From Tenacibaculum sp. L6 (GTDB lineage: Bacteria > Bacteroidota > Bacteroidia > Flavobacteriales > Flavobacteriaceae): a DNA stretch of 37,424 nt. Both the position numbers and the translations under genes were made by a program. Where the stretch lies: NCBI RefSeq assembly GCF_028823685.1, contig NZ_JAPEHZ010000007.1, positions 24,124 to 61,547 of the forward strand, read 5' to 3'. The notes under the pieces are model-generated. The model was not told where the DNA came from. It ran no database searches and saw nothing but the letters and a program-made list of their open reading frames with translations. Positions within the stretch are counted from its first letter, which is position 1. The number at the start of each line of letters is the position of its first letter. Shown here in pieces: positions 6,871 through 16,313 of this stretch.

Positions 6871-8169
6871 TTATCTCCTAGGGCTTCTTGAACTATTGCT
6901 TCTTGATCTTGAATTATTTCCAGAAGAATTACTTCGAGAACTTCTAGATGGTGCAGAATAACTACGAGAAGAGCTGTTAGAAGATCTTGAATAGCTTCTG
7001 TTATTTCTAGTATTTCTGTTACGAGAAGCGTATTCTTTTTTGCTTCGGTTATTAGATCTATTATAGCTACGAGAATTTCTTGTTGAAGTAGATTTTTTTA
7101 CAGTTCTATTACTATTGTTTGCGTTGTAACTTCTAGAATTTCTTGTAGATCTGGTTGTGCTTCTGTTATTGTAAGAATTATTATTACTTCTTACAGCGTG
7201 CCCTCTTGAACTTCTAGTGGTTCGTGGTACGCTTCTATAACTTCCGTTAGAACGAGTTCCGCTAGAATTGTAACTTCTTGTTCTGGTAGAACGATTTATA
7301 GTTCTGTTGTTAGATCTGTTGCTTCTTGTGTTATAACCTCTAGTATCTCTTGTAGAACGAGTATTTCTAGAACTACGATAGGTTCTATCACTGCTTCTTC
7401 TATAAACATCAGAAGAACGTCTTGAAACAGTAGTCCCTCTACGATTAGTGGTATACCCTCTTCTAGAGCTTGAAGCTACTCGGTTGTTTCTATAGTAGTT
7501 AGCGCCTCTATAAGGTCTGTAGTAGGTGTTGTTGTAGTATCTGTTGTAATAATAAGGTCTGTAATAATTGTATCCGTAGTAAGGAGAGTTCCAGTAAGAA
7601 CCATAATAACCACCTCCTAAACCAACATAGAATCCAGAGTTCCAATGGTAAGGGTGCCAATGATGGTTATACCCCCAATAGTTGTAGTAACGAGGTCTCC
7701 ACCAAGGTCTGTAATAGTCATAATAGGTGTCGTAATACCAAGAATTGTAGTAACTTCCCCATCTAGGGTAAGTATTAATATTAATTACTACATCGCTGCT
7801 GTTACTTGTATATCCCCAAGGTTCGTTATTATAAGTAATTCTTGTTTGAGGTTCTTCTTCGTAAATATCTTCCTCTTCATAATAATCAGCATTTTCAGAT
7901 TTGTAATTTTCTATATCTGTAAAAATATCTGTTCCATTTAAAGTACCTAAACGTTCAACTTCTTTGGTAAAGTAATTTTCTTCGTATTCATCATATTGTC
8001 TATCATCGGCAATAATTACTCTACGTTGCGGTTGTTCAACGTCGTCTGCATAAATTCCATCATCGTAACCAACAGTTGTTTGTGCTGATCCACAAGAAAC
8101 GAATGTTGCTACCGTAAAAAGCGATAGAATAAAAAGAGGAAGTTTGGTATTGGCGTATTGGAACTTCAT
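6871..8169 (-). CDS. Lipoprotein with Tyr/Trp-rich middle and Arg/Ser/Asn-rich tail
   Basis: 432 aa, not assigned to a functional family. A lipoprotein signal peptide ends in the lipobox FVSC (Cys at about residue 26). An acidic linker follows to about residue 120, rich in E, D and Y. Next comes a Tyr/Trp/Pro/Gly-rich segment at about 125-225 (PWWRPRYYNYWGY, GLGGGYYGSYWN). The tail of roughly 200 residues is built almost only from R, S, N, T and Y in degenerate SRS/TRSTRN/RSYN steps and is strongly basic. Such a tail could bind nucleic acid, polysaccharide or surfaces, but this is speculation. It lies directly upstream of the FadL-like gene. The low-complexity part is prone to repeat-length change. 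Confidence 0.82.
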   Translation of the reverse strand: MKFQYANTKLPLFILSLFTVATFVSCGSAQTTVGYDDGIYADDVEQPQRRVIIADDRQYDEYEENYFTKEVERLGTLNGTDIFTDIENYKSENADYYEEEDIYEEEPQTRITYNNEPWGYTSNSSDVVININTYPRWGSYYNSWYYDTYYDYYRPWWRPRYYNYWGYNHHWHPYHWNSGFYVGLGGGYYGSYWNSPYYGYNYYRPYYYNRYYNNTYYRPYRGANYYRNNRVASSSRRGYTTNRRGTTVSRRSSDVYRRSSDRTYRSSRNTRSTRDTRGYNTRSNRSNNRTINRSTRTRSYNSSGTRSNGSYRSVPRTTRSSRGHAVRSNNNSYNNRSTTRSTRNSRSYNANNSNRTVKKSTSTRNSRSYNRSNNRSKKEYASRNRNTRNNRSYSRSSNSSSRSYSAPSRSSRSNSSGNNSRSRSNSSRSPRR

Positions 8170-8256
8170 GACCTTAGGTTTTTAGTTAATGCAAATTATT
8201 TTTTTATTGAGCAGCAAAAATTAATTTCTTTGTTGGGCTTGTTACCTTATTTAATG

Positions 8257-8264
8257 TAGTTTTG
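8257..8264 (+). promoter_or_regulatory. Candidate -7 element for proS
   Basis: TAGTTTTG fits TAnnTTTG about 50 bases upstream of the proS ATG at 8317. The -33 region has only a poor match. Confidence 0.4.
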
Positions 8265-8316
8265 CAGACACAATTTACGCATAAAAAATAACAATATTTA
8301 TGCCAAACTTTTGAAT

Positions 8317-9795
8317 ATGAGCAAACATTTAACAAAAAGAGCCGAAGATTACTCGAAATGGTATAACGAATTGATTGTCAAAGCTGATTTAGCTGAAAAC
8401 TCAGCGGTTAGAGGATGTATGGTAATTAAGCCCTACGGATTTGCAATTTGGGAAAACATGCAAAAAGAGTTAGATAGAATGTTTAAAGAAACAGGACATC
8501 AAAATGCATATTTTCCTCTTTTTGTTCCCAAAAGTTTGTTTGAAGCTGAAGAGAAAAATGCTGAAGGTTTTGCAAAAGAGTGTGCGGTAGTTACACATTA
8601 TCGTTTGCAGAACGACCCAGAAAGAGAAGGAAAGCTTCGTGTAGATCCTGAAGCAAAGTTAGAAGAAGAGTTAGTAGTTCGTCCAACCTCCGAAGCAATT
8701 ATTTGGAATACTTATAAAGGATGGATTCAATCACATAGAGATTTACCATTATTAATTAACCAATGGGCGAATGTGGTACGTTGGGAAATGCGTACACGTT
8801 TATTTTTACGTACAGCAGAATTTTTATGGCAAGAAGGTCATACAGCACATGCTACAAAAGCTGAAGCAATTGCAGAAGCAAAACAAATGCAAGAAGTATA
8901 TGCAACTTTTGCTGAAGAATTCATGGCTATGCCAGTAGTAAAAGGTGCAAAAAGTGAGAGTGAGCGTTTTGCAGGAGCTGATGATACTTTAACTATTGAA
9001 GCGTTAATGCAAGATGGAAAAGCTTTACAAGCAGGAACATCACACTTCTTAGGTCAGAACTTTGCAAAAGCGTTTGATGTAAAGTATACATCAAAAGAAG
9101 GAAAGCAAGAATATGTTTGGGCTACATCTTGGGGAGTGTCAACTCGTTTAATTGGTGGGTTGATTATGACACACTCTGATGATGCAGGTTTAGTATTACC
9201 TCCAAAGTTAGCGCCAATTCAAGTAGTAATCGTTCCTATATATAAAGGAGAAGAGCAATTAGACGCTATTTCAGAAAAGGTAGATGTAATTGTAAAAGAA
9301 TTACGAGCTAAAGGAATATCAGTAAAATTTGACAATAGAGACACTTTTAGACCAGGAGCTAAGTTCGCAGAATACGAATTAAAAGGAGTGCCTGTTCGAA
9401 TTGCTATGGGAGCTCGTGATTTAGAAAACGGTACAGTTGAGGTTGCACGTCGTGATACTTTTGAAAAACAAACAGTTTCTAGAGAAGAGGTAGTAGATGT
9501 CGTAGCGAACTTATTAGAAGAGATCCAAGAGAATTTATATACAAGAGCGCTAAACTACAGAAACGGTCATATTACAGAGGTAAACACATTCGATGAGTTT
9601 AAAGATGTGATAGAAAACAAAGGAGGATTCGTTTCTGCTCACTGGGATGGTACTATTGAAACAGAAGATACCATTAAAGAATTAACAAAAGCAACGATAA
9701 GATGTATTCCTAACGACGCTAAAGAAGAGGAGGGAGCGTGTGTGTTTACAGGGAAACCATCTACTAAAAGAGTGCTTTTTGCCAAGGCTTATTAA
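8317..9795 (+). CDS. proS: Prolyl-tRNA synthetase, archaeal/eukaryotic-type
   Basis: 492 aa class II aminoacyl-tRNA synthetase that charges tRNA-Pro. Seen in the sequence: VVRPTSE (proline and ATP site), motif 2 around [21 protein letters not shown], the long [13 protein letters not shown] segment, motif 3 [18 protein letters not shown], an anticodon-binding domain ([11 protein letters not shown] onward), and a C-terminal zinc-like/accessory domain ending in Tyr (LFAKAY). The E. coli-type editing insertion is absent, and the shorter eukaryote-like form is normal in Bacteroidota. The ATG at 8317 (MSKHLTKR) is preferred to a TTG six bases upstream. It is a single gene, followed after 76 bases by tRNA-Glu. 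Confidence 0.96.
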   Translation: MSKHLTKRAEDYSKWYNELIVKADLAENSAVRGCMVIKPYGFAIWENMQKELDRMFKETGHQNAYFPLFVPKSLFEAEEKNAEGFAKECAVVTHYRLQNDPEREGKLRVDPEAKLEEELVVRPTSEAIIWNTYKGWIQSHRDLPLLINQWANVVRWEMRTRLFLRTAEFLWQEGHTAHATKAEAIAEAKQMQEVYATFAEEFMAMPVVKGAKSESERFAGADDTLTIEALMQDGKALQAGTSHFLGQNFAKAFDVKYTSKEGKQEYVWATSWGVSTRLIGGLIMTHSDDAGLVLPPKLAPIQVVIVPIYKGEEQLDAISEKVDVIVKELRAKGISVKFDNRDTFRPGAKFAEYELKGVPVRIAMGARDLENGTVEVARRDTFEKQTVSREEVVDVVANLLEEIQENLYTRALNYRNGHITEVNTFDEFKDVIENKGGFVSAHWDGTIETEDTIKELTKATIRCIPNDAKEEEGACVFTGKPSTKRVLFAKAY

Positions 9796-9812
9796 AAAAA
9801 ATAAAAAAAAGC

Positions 9813-9843
9813 TTTGTGTAATAAAAAACAGTTTTTATATTTG
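9813..9843 (+). promoter_or_regulatory. Bacteroidota-type promoter of the first tRNA-Glu
   Basis: TTTG (9813-9816) and TATATTTG (9836-9843) are separated by exactly 19 bases, a full match to the sigma-ABfr consensus TTTG-N19-TAnnTTTG. The tRNA begins at 9872, leaving a leader of about 20 bases. Confidence 0.85.
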
Positions 9844-9871
9844 CACCCGCAATCGCAAAATAGATTGTTTT

Positions 9872-9943
9872 GGTCCGTTCGTCTAGGGGTTAGGACGCCA
9901 GGTTTTCATCCTGGTAACACGGGTTCGATTCCCGTACGGACTA
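9872..9943 (+). tRNA. tRNA-Glu (anticodon TTC), copy 1
   Basis: 72 bases with a full cloverleaf. The acceptor is GGTCCGT/ACGGACT (first pair G-U), the anticodon stem CCAGG/CCTGG has loop TTTTCAT giving anticodon TTC, and the T arm is ACGGG-TTCGATT-CCCGT. CCA is not encoded. It is identical to copy 2. Confidence 0.97.
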
Positions 9944-9998
9944 CAAGTTCTTAAGCTAGTTTTAGAGTAAAAATAAAACTAATAAAAAGATAAAAATT

Positions 9999-10029
9999 AT
10001 TGCAAATAACAAAAAGAGTTGTATATTTG
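9999..10029 (+). promoter_or_regulatory. Promoter of the second tRNA-Glu
   Basis: ATTG (9999-10002), a 19-base spacer and TATATTTG (10022-10029). The -7 box and the following bases GCACCCGCAATC match those in front of copy 1, so the duplication includes the promoter. Confidence 0.75.
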
Positions 10030-10054
10030 CACCCGCAATCAGAACGATTGTTTT

Positions 10055-10126
10055 GGTCCGTTCGTCTAGGGGTTAGGACGCCAGGTTTTCATCCTGGTAA
10101 CACGGGTTCGATTCCCGTACGGACTA
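10055..10126 (+). tRNA. tRNA-Glu (anticodon TTC), copy 2
   Basis: It has the same 72-base sequence and fold as copy 1. It ends 35 bases before the rpsT start with no evident terminator between them, so rpsT may be co-transcribed and freed by tRNA 3' processing. Confidence 0.97.
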
Positions 10127-10161
10127 CGAGTTTTTTATAAACAATTAACGAATTTAGTACA

Positions 10162-10413
10162 ATGGCAAATCATAAGTCAGCATTAAAGAGAATCAGAAGT
10201 AACGAAGCGAAGCGCTTAAGAAATAAATATCAGCATAAAACTACACGTAATGCTGTTAGAAAATTAAGAGCTACAGAAGATAAGAAGGAAGCAGAAGGAA
10301 TGTTTTCGACTGTTGTATCTATGTTAGATAAGTTAGCAAAGAACAACATTATTCATAAGAATAAAGCAGCAAACTTAAAGTCAAAGTTGGCTAAGCATGT
10401 TGCAGCTTTATAA
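10162..10413 (+). CDS. rpsT: 30S ribosomal protein S20
   Basis: 83 aa, strongly basic and helical, of usual length for the family. The signature N-terminus [20 protein letters not shown] and the C-terminal half with [19 protein letters not shown] are typical of bS20, which binds 16S rRNA early in 30S assembly. It has no obvious promoter of its own directly upstream and follows tRNA-Glu copy 2 by 35 bases. A strong terminator lies 25 bases after its stop codon. Confidence 0.97.
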   Translation: MANHKSALKRIRSNEAKRLRNKYQHKTTRNAVRKLRATEDKKEAEGMFSTVVSMLDKLAKNNIIHKNKAANLKSKLAKHVAAL

Positions 10414-10437
10414 GAGTTTTAAGGTTAGTTAATAGTT

Positions 10438-10469
10438 AAAAACGCCCCGATTTTATCGGGGCGTTTTTG
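10438..10469 (+). terminator. Strong terminator of rpsT
   Basis: AAACGCCCCGAT-ttta-TCGGGGCGTTTTT is a long GC-rich stem with a 4-base loop and T tail, typical of a rho-independent terminator. The A-rich left flank makes it partly bidirectional. Confidence 0.92.
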
Positions 10470-10760
10470 TTTTATAGTTAAGTTTAAAATGTACTTTCCT
10501 TTTTTGATTCGAAAGTAGCTGTATGTTTGGTCGTATAAAGCACTTGTCACGGCTGTAAATAAACTAACAGAATCAGTTTATTCCATATATAATCTGTAGG
10601 ATAAGCTCATAGAGTGGGATAGAGGCTACAAAATCAGTATTTCAAGCTTTTAATTAACTCGTTAGGTTTTTAGATCGTTTTATTGAAGAAAGTTTTTCTA
10701 GCTATTTTTTCAATCCTTTTCTATTCTTATTATTCGATTAAAAAAGAAAAACCTAAGGTG
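10470..10760. other. Gene-free spacer between rpsT and rodA
   Basis: About 290 bases without a credible coding region. The only structure I see is an inverted repeat AATAAACT (10558-10565) / AGTTTATT (10575-10582) with a 9-base loop. A short palindrome ACCTTAGGT followed on the minus strand by a T-rich run (10739-10760) may weakly terminate rodA. No tRNA or promoter with both boxes was found. Confidence 0.5.
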
Positions 10761-12038
10761 TTACCAATCGTACTTTTTATGAGCATCTAAACGAATAAAG
10801 ATGAATAAGAGTAGTGTGAATCCCCACAAAGAAGAACCACCGTAGCTGAAAAATGGGAGCGGAATTCCTACTGTAGGAAATAAACCGATTACCATACCTA
10901 TATTCACAGCAACATGAAAAAAGAAGATAGAGGCTACACTGTAACCATATATTCTTGCAAATTTGTTAGTTTGAATTTCTGAAAGGTATATGATTCTATA
11001 TAGAAGCGCCATAAATAAAATAATAACGAAGGAACTTCCTATAAAGCCCCATTCTTCACCTACGGTACTGTATATATAATCGGTGTGTTGTTCAGGAACA
11101 AAATTACCTTGTGTTCTATCTCCTTGTAAAAAACCTTTTCCAGAGAGGCCACCAGAACTAATGGTTTTTTCTGATTGAAAAGAGTTGTACCCAATCCCTT
11201 TATTATCTTGAACTTTTCCTAATAAAATGTCAAATCTATCTTTTTGATGTTGCTCAAGAACGTTATTGTAGGTATAACTTATACCTATTATGAACAAAGT
11301 AGTAAAGAGATATGAGCTAAGTATTTTTAATGCGTTAAAACGGAAAAAACGCTTGTCTTTATAAATTCCGTAAAGTGTGGCAAGTGTTATAATTAATAAA
11401 CAAGAAATCAGTACCCATTTGGCGCCAAAAGAAACGGTTAAAATAAATAAAATAATGGTTGTTACTCCGAATAAGATATAGCTTAGTGTAAGTCCTTCTC
11501 TGTTTAACACAAAAAAGAACGCAAAATAAATTAATACTGACCCCATATCAGGTTGTAATGCAATAAAAAATGCGGGTAAAAAAATGAGGACAAAGGCTTT
11601 TGCTTGGTTTTTTAATAGTTTAAGGTTGTATTGCCGATCACTCATCAATTTAGCTAAGGCTAAAGCAGTGAAAGCTTTTGCAAATTCAGAGGGTTGCAGT
11701 CCAATTCCTCCAAAATTATACCAAGAGGTTGCTCCGTTAATTTTTTTTCCGAAGACTAAAACTCCTGCCAATAGTACTAATGATATTATATATAAAACGC
11801 TGGCAAATTGTTCGTAGAACTTGGAGTTGAAGAACAGAATAAAAATAATCACAGGAACACTCAACCCTATAAAAATAAGTTGTTTACCGTATTTTGTTGA
11901 GAAGTCAAATAGTTCTCTAGATTCTTCTGTTGAAGATGCGGCATAAATATTCATCCATCCAAAGCCAACTAATATGATATATAACAATACAAGTAGCCAG
12001 TCAATTCCTGCAAAAATATTATTTCGTTCTTGTCGCAA
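10761..12038 (-). CDS. rodA: Rod-shape SEDS peptidoglycan glycosyltransferase RodA
   Basis: 425 aa polytopic inner membrane protein with about ten hydrophobic segments. SEDS-family marks include GGIGLQPSEFAKAF, SLVLLAGVLVFGKKINGATSW before it, and the C-terminal VGIPLPFFSYGGSS signature. RodA polymerises glycan strands from lipid II together with the class B PBP encoded just upstream. Its start overlaps the end of mrdA by 20 bases, a translationally coupled arrangement. It is the last gene of the mre operon. Confidence 0.96.
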   Translation of the reverse strand: MRQERNNIFAGIDWLLVLLYIILVGFGWMNIYAASSTEESRELFDFSTKYGKQLIFIGLSVPVIIFILFFNSKFYEQFASVLYIISLVLLAGVLVFGKKINGATSWYNFGGIGLQPSEFAKAFTALALAKLMSDRQYNLKLLKNQAKAFVLIFLPAFFIALQPDMGSVLIYFAFFFVLNREGLTLSYILFGVTTIILFILTVSFGAKWVLISCLLIITLATLYGIYKDKRFFRFNALKILSSYLFTTLFIIGISYTYNNVLEQHQKDRFDILLGKVQDNKGIGYNSFQSEKTISSGGLSGKGFLQGDRTQGNFVPEQHTDYIYSTVGEEWGFIGSSFVIILFMALLYRIIYLSEIQTNKFARIYGYSVASIFFFHVAVNIGMVIGLFPTVGIPLPFFSYGGSSLWGFTLLLFIFIRLDAHKKYDW

Positions 12039-13905
12039 TTGTATCTGTTTTTTGGATTAGTAATTGATTATCGTATCGTTCTTGAAGGCTTAAATTAATC
12101 ATTCTATCTTCTACATGTTTTCTTGTAACTTCACCTTTTAAATACTTTTCAATTAAAAGACTGGTAATTGGTGCTGCAATTGTAGCTCCGTATCCTCCGT
12201 TTTCAACAAAAATGGCAATGGCTATTTTAGGATCGTCTTTTGGAGCAAAAGCAACGAAGATTGAATGATCTATCAACTGAACTTTTTTTCCATTAACTCT
12301 AATAAAGTTTTCAACGGTACCTGTTTTTCCGCACATTTTAATTCCTTCAACTCTACTTCTTCTTGCGGTTCCTTTAATAAACGATTCATGCATTGCTTCA
12401 ATAGCAATAGGAAAATGTTGTGGTGCAACTGTTGTATTTCTGCGTGTAGTGTAGGTTGAATCTAAACGAACGTTTCCTGCAATCTTTTTAACAATATGAG
12501 GGGTGTAGTAATATCCTTTGTTGGCAATTGCGGCAGTCATGTTTGCTAGCTGGATAGGAGTGGTTTCTACTTCACCTTGACCAATAGAGTTAGAAATAGT
12601 GGTTGTTGCTCCCCATCTAAAATCATAACTTCTATCGTAGAATTTTCCATCAGGAATTCGTCCCTTTTGACCAGAAGGTAGGTCATACCCTAAATAATTT
12701 CCTAAACCAAAACTTTTGGCATGTTCACTCCAAGCATCAGTACCAATGGTTGCGTTTTTGTATTTATCGACAATTTTTCTGTAGGTGTTAGCAAAATACG
12801 TGTTACATGATTTAGCAATAGCTGTTTTTAAACGAACAGGACGACCAACAATATTACAGTGACATCCCATAAATTCGTTTGGTCTTCTACCATAGCGATA
12901 ACCATGATTACAGAAAAAACCTGAGTTTTCATCAATCACACCTTCTTGTAAGCCAATCAAGCCTGTGAGTATTTTAAAAGGAGAACCAGGTGCGTATGAT
13001 GCTTGTAAACCTCTGTCGAAAGTAGGCATGTTAATTGTGTCATTGAATAGTTTTACTGAGTTTGGAGAGCGCTTTCTTCCAACTAATAAATTGGGGTCAT
13101 AAGAAGGGGCAGTTACCAGTGCTAAAATTTCACCTGTTTGAGGTTCTAAAGCTACAATTCCACCTCTTTTACCTTTCATTAATAATTCACCGTATTGTTG
13201 TAATTCACTATCAATAGTTAAAGTTAAGTCTTTTCCTGGAACAGCTAATGTGTCATATATACCATCTTTGTACGAACCTGTTATTTCATTTAAGTTGTTA
13301 CGTTTAAATCTTTTTTTTCCTTTAATACCTCTTAAATAATTTTCATATTGTTTTTCAACACCCCAAGCGCCAATTAATTCTCCTTGTTCGTAATAGTCGC
13401 TTTGTTTTGCTTTGTATTCACTTACCTCACTAATATATCCTAATACATTTGCAGCGGATTTTACAGGATAATTACGAATAATACGTTTTTGTACATAAAA
13501 GCCTTTGTATTTTGGTAGTTTTTCTTGAAGGTAGGCATAATCTTCTTTAGCTAATTGTTTTAAAAATACTGAAGGAAGCCAACGGGCATAATTTTCAGCT
13601 TTTTGAAAACGCTTTTTAAAATCGTCTTTATCAATTTTTAAAAGATTACAGAATTCTAAGGTGTCAAGCGGCTCTACTTCTTTCGGAACAATCATTACAT
13701 CGTAGGATAATTGATTTGCTACGAGTAGTTTTCCATTACGATCATATATGTAGCCTCTAGAAGGATAATCATACTCAACCTTAATAGTAGCGCTATGAGT
13801 TAGATTGTTTTCACTTCCTTTTACGATTTGTAAGTGAAACAATCTAGAGATATAAATAATTCCGATAAGGGTAATTAAAAATAAGAGTAAAAAACTTCGT
13901 TTCAT
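12019..13905 (-). CDS. mrdA: Penicillin-binding protein 2 (class B transpeptidase)
   Basis: 628 aa. A single N-terminal membrane anchor lies at about residues 4-22. A dimerisation/pedestal region (SRGYIYDRNGKLLVAN) leads into the transpeptidase domain. The active-site motifs are all present: S308-P-F-K, S366-C-N and K527-T-G. It cross-links lateral-wall peptidoglycan and activates RodA. Its start overlaps the mreD stop by four bases and its end overlaps rodA. The length and order match elongasome operons in Flavobacteria. Confidence 0.96.
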   Translation of the reverse strand: MKRSFLLLFLITLIGIIYISRLFHLQIVKGSENNLTHSATIKVEYDYPSRGYIYDRNGKLLVANQLSYDVMIVPKEVEPLDTLEFCNLLKIDKDDFKKRFQKAENYARWLPSVFLKQLAKEDYAYLQEKLPKYKGFYVQKRIIRNYPVKSAANVLGYISEVSEYKAKQSDYYEQGELIGAWGVEKQYENYLRGIKGKKRFKRNNLNEITGSYKDGIYDTLAVPGKDLTLTIDSELQQYGELLMKGKRGGIVALEPQTGEILALVTAPSYDPNLLVGRKRSPNSVKLFNDTINMPTFDRGLQASYAPGSPFKILTGLIGLQEGVIDENSGFFCNHGYRYGRRPNEFMGCHCNIVGRPVRLKTAIAKSCNTYFANTYRKIVDKYKNATIGTDAWSEHAKSFGLGNYLGYDLPSGQKGRIPDGKFYDRSYDFRWGATTTISNSIGQGEVETTPIQLANMTAAIANKGYYYTPHIVKKIAGNVRLDSTYTTRRNTTVAPQHFPIAIEAMHESFIKGTARRSRVEGIKMCGKTGTVENFIRVNGKKVQLIDHSIFVAFAPKDDPKIAIAIFVENGGYGATIAAPITSLLIEKYLKGEVTRKHVEDRMINLSLQERYDNQLLIQKTDTIATRTK

Positions 13906-14408
13906 GTTAGCTTTTTCCTAAATATAAAACTTCCTAAAAAATACAAGAGTAACGTAAAAATACTAGAAAATAGTGTGTTGATAAGTACGTTAGTGAAATT
14001 GTAAAAGCTAAAGTTAGTTAAACTAAACAAGATAAAATGATGAATAAGTGTTAAAATAGCAGTATAGTTAAACACCTTATCAAAAGATTCGTGTCTTAAG
14101 TTAAAAAGTTGATAGTCTGTAGTCGATTTTTTAAAGATAACCTTGAAAAAAAATAGCCTAAGGTAAGCTATAAACAAGGTAGCGAAAGTGTGTATACCTC
14201 CAGAGTTAGAAAATGCATCTACCGAAAGTCCTAATAAAAAAGCTGTAATTAGAACAGGAAAACGATTTTCTTTTATAGGATATAGAAAGATAAATACAAT
14301 GTATACATAAGGGTTTACATATCCTAAAAATAAAATATTGTTAAGAACAAGCACTTGTAGTAACAAGAGAAAAACAAATAAAAGTATTAAGTAAATAGTT
14401 CTATTCAT
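13902..14408 (-). CDS. mreD: Rod shape-determining membrane protein MreD
   Basis: 168 aa, mostly hydrophobic, with five or so membrane segments beginning with LILLFVFLLLLQVLVLNNI. The segment LGYVNPYVYIVFIFLYPI is typical of Bacteroidota MreD. It links MreC and MreB at the inner membrane. It overlaps mreC by eight bases and mrdA by four. Sequence conservation of this family is low, so the call leans on size, topology and position. Confidence 0.92.
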   Translation of the reverse strand: MNRTIYLILLFVFLLLLQVLVLNNILFLGYVNPYVYIVFIFLYPIKENRFPVLITAFLLGLSVDAFSNSGGIHTFATLFIAYLRLFFFKVIFKKSTTDYQLFNLRHESFDKVFNYTAILTLIHHFILFSLTNFSFYNFTNVLINTLFSSIFTLLLYFLGSFIFRKKLT

Positions 14409-15228
14409 TATTGTTTCCTAAAATTTTAATTTCTTCTTTATGAAGATTCGTTACGACATAAATATACCCTAAGTTAGACATGTCGTTAAAAAGTTTAATA
14501 TCAATATTGTTAACAGCAGATAATTCTTCGGGAACTTTTATGATAGTACCAATAGGGATTCCTTCAGGAAAAATAGTAGATCTACCTCCTGTAATAATCG
14601 TGTCACCTACTTGAAATACTGCTTGACGAGGAATATCAGTTAACTGAACAATATTATAATCTTCACCATTCCAAACTAATGTTCCGTAATGATGATTGTT
14701 TTTAAACTTAGCATTAATGTTACTTTTAGAGTTTAAAAGAGATTGTACTCTAGCAAAATTATTAGATACATTATCAGTAATTCCAATAATACCTTTACTG
14801 TTAATTACAGCCATTTCTTTTGCAACGTTGTCGTTTTTTCCTCTGTTAATTGTTATAAAATTATCCGTTTTGCTATAGGAGTTCTTGATAACTTTTCCAG
14901 AAGTATAAATGTAATCAGGATTTAATTTAACTGTGTCAATAGCCTGATTACTCGAAATACTGTCAAAATAACTGTTAAGTCTTTCTAATTTATTTTTTAG
15001 AGATAGGTTTTCTTCAACTAAAATTGAGTTTTTTTCTTTTAGGCTAAGGTAATCCGATAAATTAGATGATTTTTGATATAATCCACCAGTAATAAAATTA
15101 GTAGAACTAATAAATTTACTTTTATGAAAAGAGTGGTTGTTAATGATTAATGCAACAGCTATAATTTCTAGAAATAGAAAAAATAAGAAGAACTTATACT
15201 TCTGAAAGAAATAAATAAGCTGTTGCAT
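14401..15228 (-). CDS. mreC: Rod shape-determining protein MreC
   Basis: 275 aa. There is one N-terminal membrane segment at about residues 12-30, a coiled coil at about 60-95 (SLKEKNSILVEENLSLKNKL), then the periplasmic two-beta-barrel domain with IINSKGIIGIT-like and GDTIITGGRSTIFPEGIPIGTI segments that are diagnostic for MreC. It scaffolds PBP2-RodA outside the membrane. It follows mreB by 16 bases in the operon. Confidence 0.95.
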   Translation of the reverse strand: MQQLIYFFQKYKFFLFFLFLEIIAVALIINNHSFHKSKFISSTNFITGGLYQKSSNLSDYLSLKEKNSILVEENLSLKNKLERLNSYFDSISSNQAIDTVKLNPDYIYTSGKVIKNSYSKTDNFITINRGKNDNVAKEMAVINSKGIIGITDNVSNNFARVQSLLNSKSNINAKFKNNHHYGTLVWNGEDYNIVQLTDIPRQAVFQVGDTIITGGRSTIFPEGIPIGTIIKVPEELSAVNNIDIKLFNDMSNLGYIYVVTNLHKEEIKILGNNNE

Positions 15229-15244
15229 AAATAATCATTCAATT

Positions 15245-16273
15245 TTATTTGATTAATACTGTTTTGTATTTTTCTAGGTTTTTTAACGCAATACCAGTAC
15301 CACGAACAACAGCACGTAACGGATCTTCAGCAACGTATACTGGTAAATCTGTTTTTCTAGACAAACGCTTATCTAAACCTCTAAGCATAGATCCTCCACC
15401 AGCAAGATAAATACCAGTATTATAAATGTCGGCAGCTAGTTCAGGTGGTGTTTTAGATAATGTTTCCATCACAGCATCCTCAATACGTAGAATAGACTTG
15501 TCTAAAGCTTTAGCAATTTCACGATACGAAACTTGTACTTGCTTAGGTTTTCCACTTAATAAATCACGACCTTGCACCATCATATCTTCAGGTGGATTAT
15601 CTAAATCTTCAGTAGCAGAACCTATTTGTAGTTTTATTTTTTCAGCTGTAGTTTCTCCAACATATAAGTTGTGTTGGGTACGCATGTAGTACATAATATC
15701 GCTTGTAAATAAATCACCAGCTACTTTTACTGATTGATCACATACAATGCCAGCAAGTGCTATAACAGCAATTTCAGTGGTACCACCACCTATATCAATA
15801 ATCATATTTCCTTTAGGTTCCATTATGTCAACACCAACACCAATGGCAGCAGCCATAGGTTCAAAGATTAAATAGATTTCCTTAGCATTCATGTGACGAC
15901 CAGAATCAATAACTGCTCGTTTTTCAACTTCAGTAATTCCAGAAGGAATACAGATTACCATTCGTAATGATGGTGGAAATAATCTCTTTTTTATAGCAGG
16001 AATTTGTTTTACAAATTCCTTGATCATTTCTTCAGAAGCTTGAAAATCAGCAATTACACCGTCTTTTAAGGGGCGTATAGTTTTGATGTTTTCATGGGTT
16101 TTTCCTTGCATTCTACTGGCTTCGTGACCTGTAGCGATAATTTTACCAGTGAGCCTATTTCTAGCAACAATAGAGGGGTTGTCAATAACTACCTTACCAT
16201 TGTGGATTATAAGTGTATTTGCAGTACCTAAATCTACTGCAATATCTTCTGTCATGAAATCGAAAAAACCCAT
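15245..16273 (-). CDS. mreB: Actin-like cell-shape protein MreB
   Basis: 342 aa, full family length. Nucleotide-binding motifs of the actin fold are visible: DLGTANTLI (phosphate 1), DIGGGTTEIAVI (phosphate 2) and YLAGGGSMLRGLD (adenosine). MreB filaments guide the elongasome along the inner membrane. A candidate promoter element lies just upstream at 16314-16321, so it may head its own transcript as well as follow purH. Confidence 0.97.
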   Translation of the reverse strand: MGFFDFMTEDIAVDLGTANTLIIHNGKVVIDNPSIVARNRLTGKIIATGHEASRMQGKTHENIKTIRPLKDGVIADFQASEEMIKEFVKQIPAIKKRLFPPSLRMVICIPSGITEVEKRAVIDSGRHMNAKEIYLIFEPMAAAIGVGVDIMEPKGNMIIDIGGGTTEIAVIALAGIVCDQSVKVAGDLFTSDIMYYMRTQHNLYVGETTAEKIKLQIGSATEDLDNPPEDMMVQGRDLLSGKPKQVQVSYREIAKALDKSILRIEDAVMETLSKTPPELAADIYNTGIYLAGGGSMLRGLDKRLSRKTDLPVYVAEDPLRAVVRGTGIALKNLEKYKTVLIK

Positions 16274-16313
16274 AAAGATTTCGTTATTTATATTTAATTT
16301 TAATGTATTCTCA

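Noticed and set aside
7645-7941. Plus-strand frame inside the RS-rich lipoprotein gene
   Set aside because: It arises from low-complexity codons read in reverse; no start context or family.
9957-9981. TAGTTTTA/TAAAACTA repeat between the tRNA genes as a terminator
   Set aside because: All-AT stem without a T tract; too weak to call.
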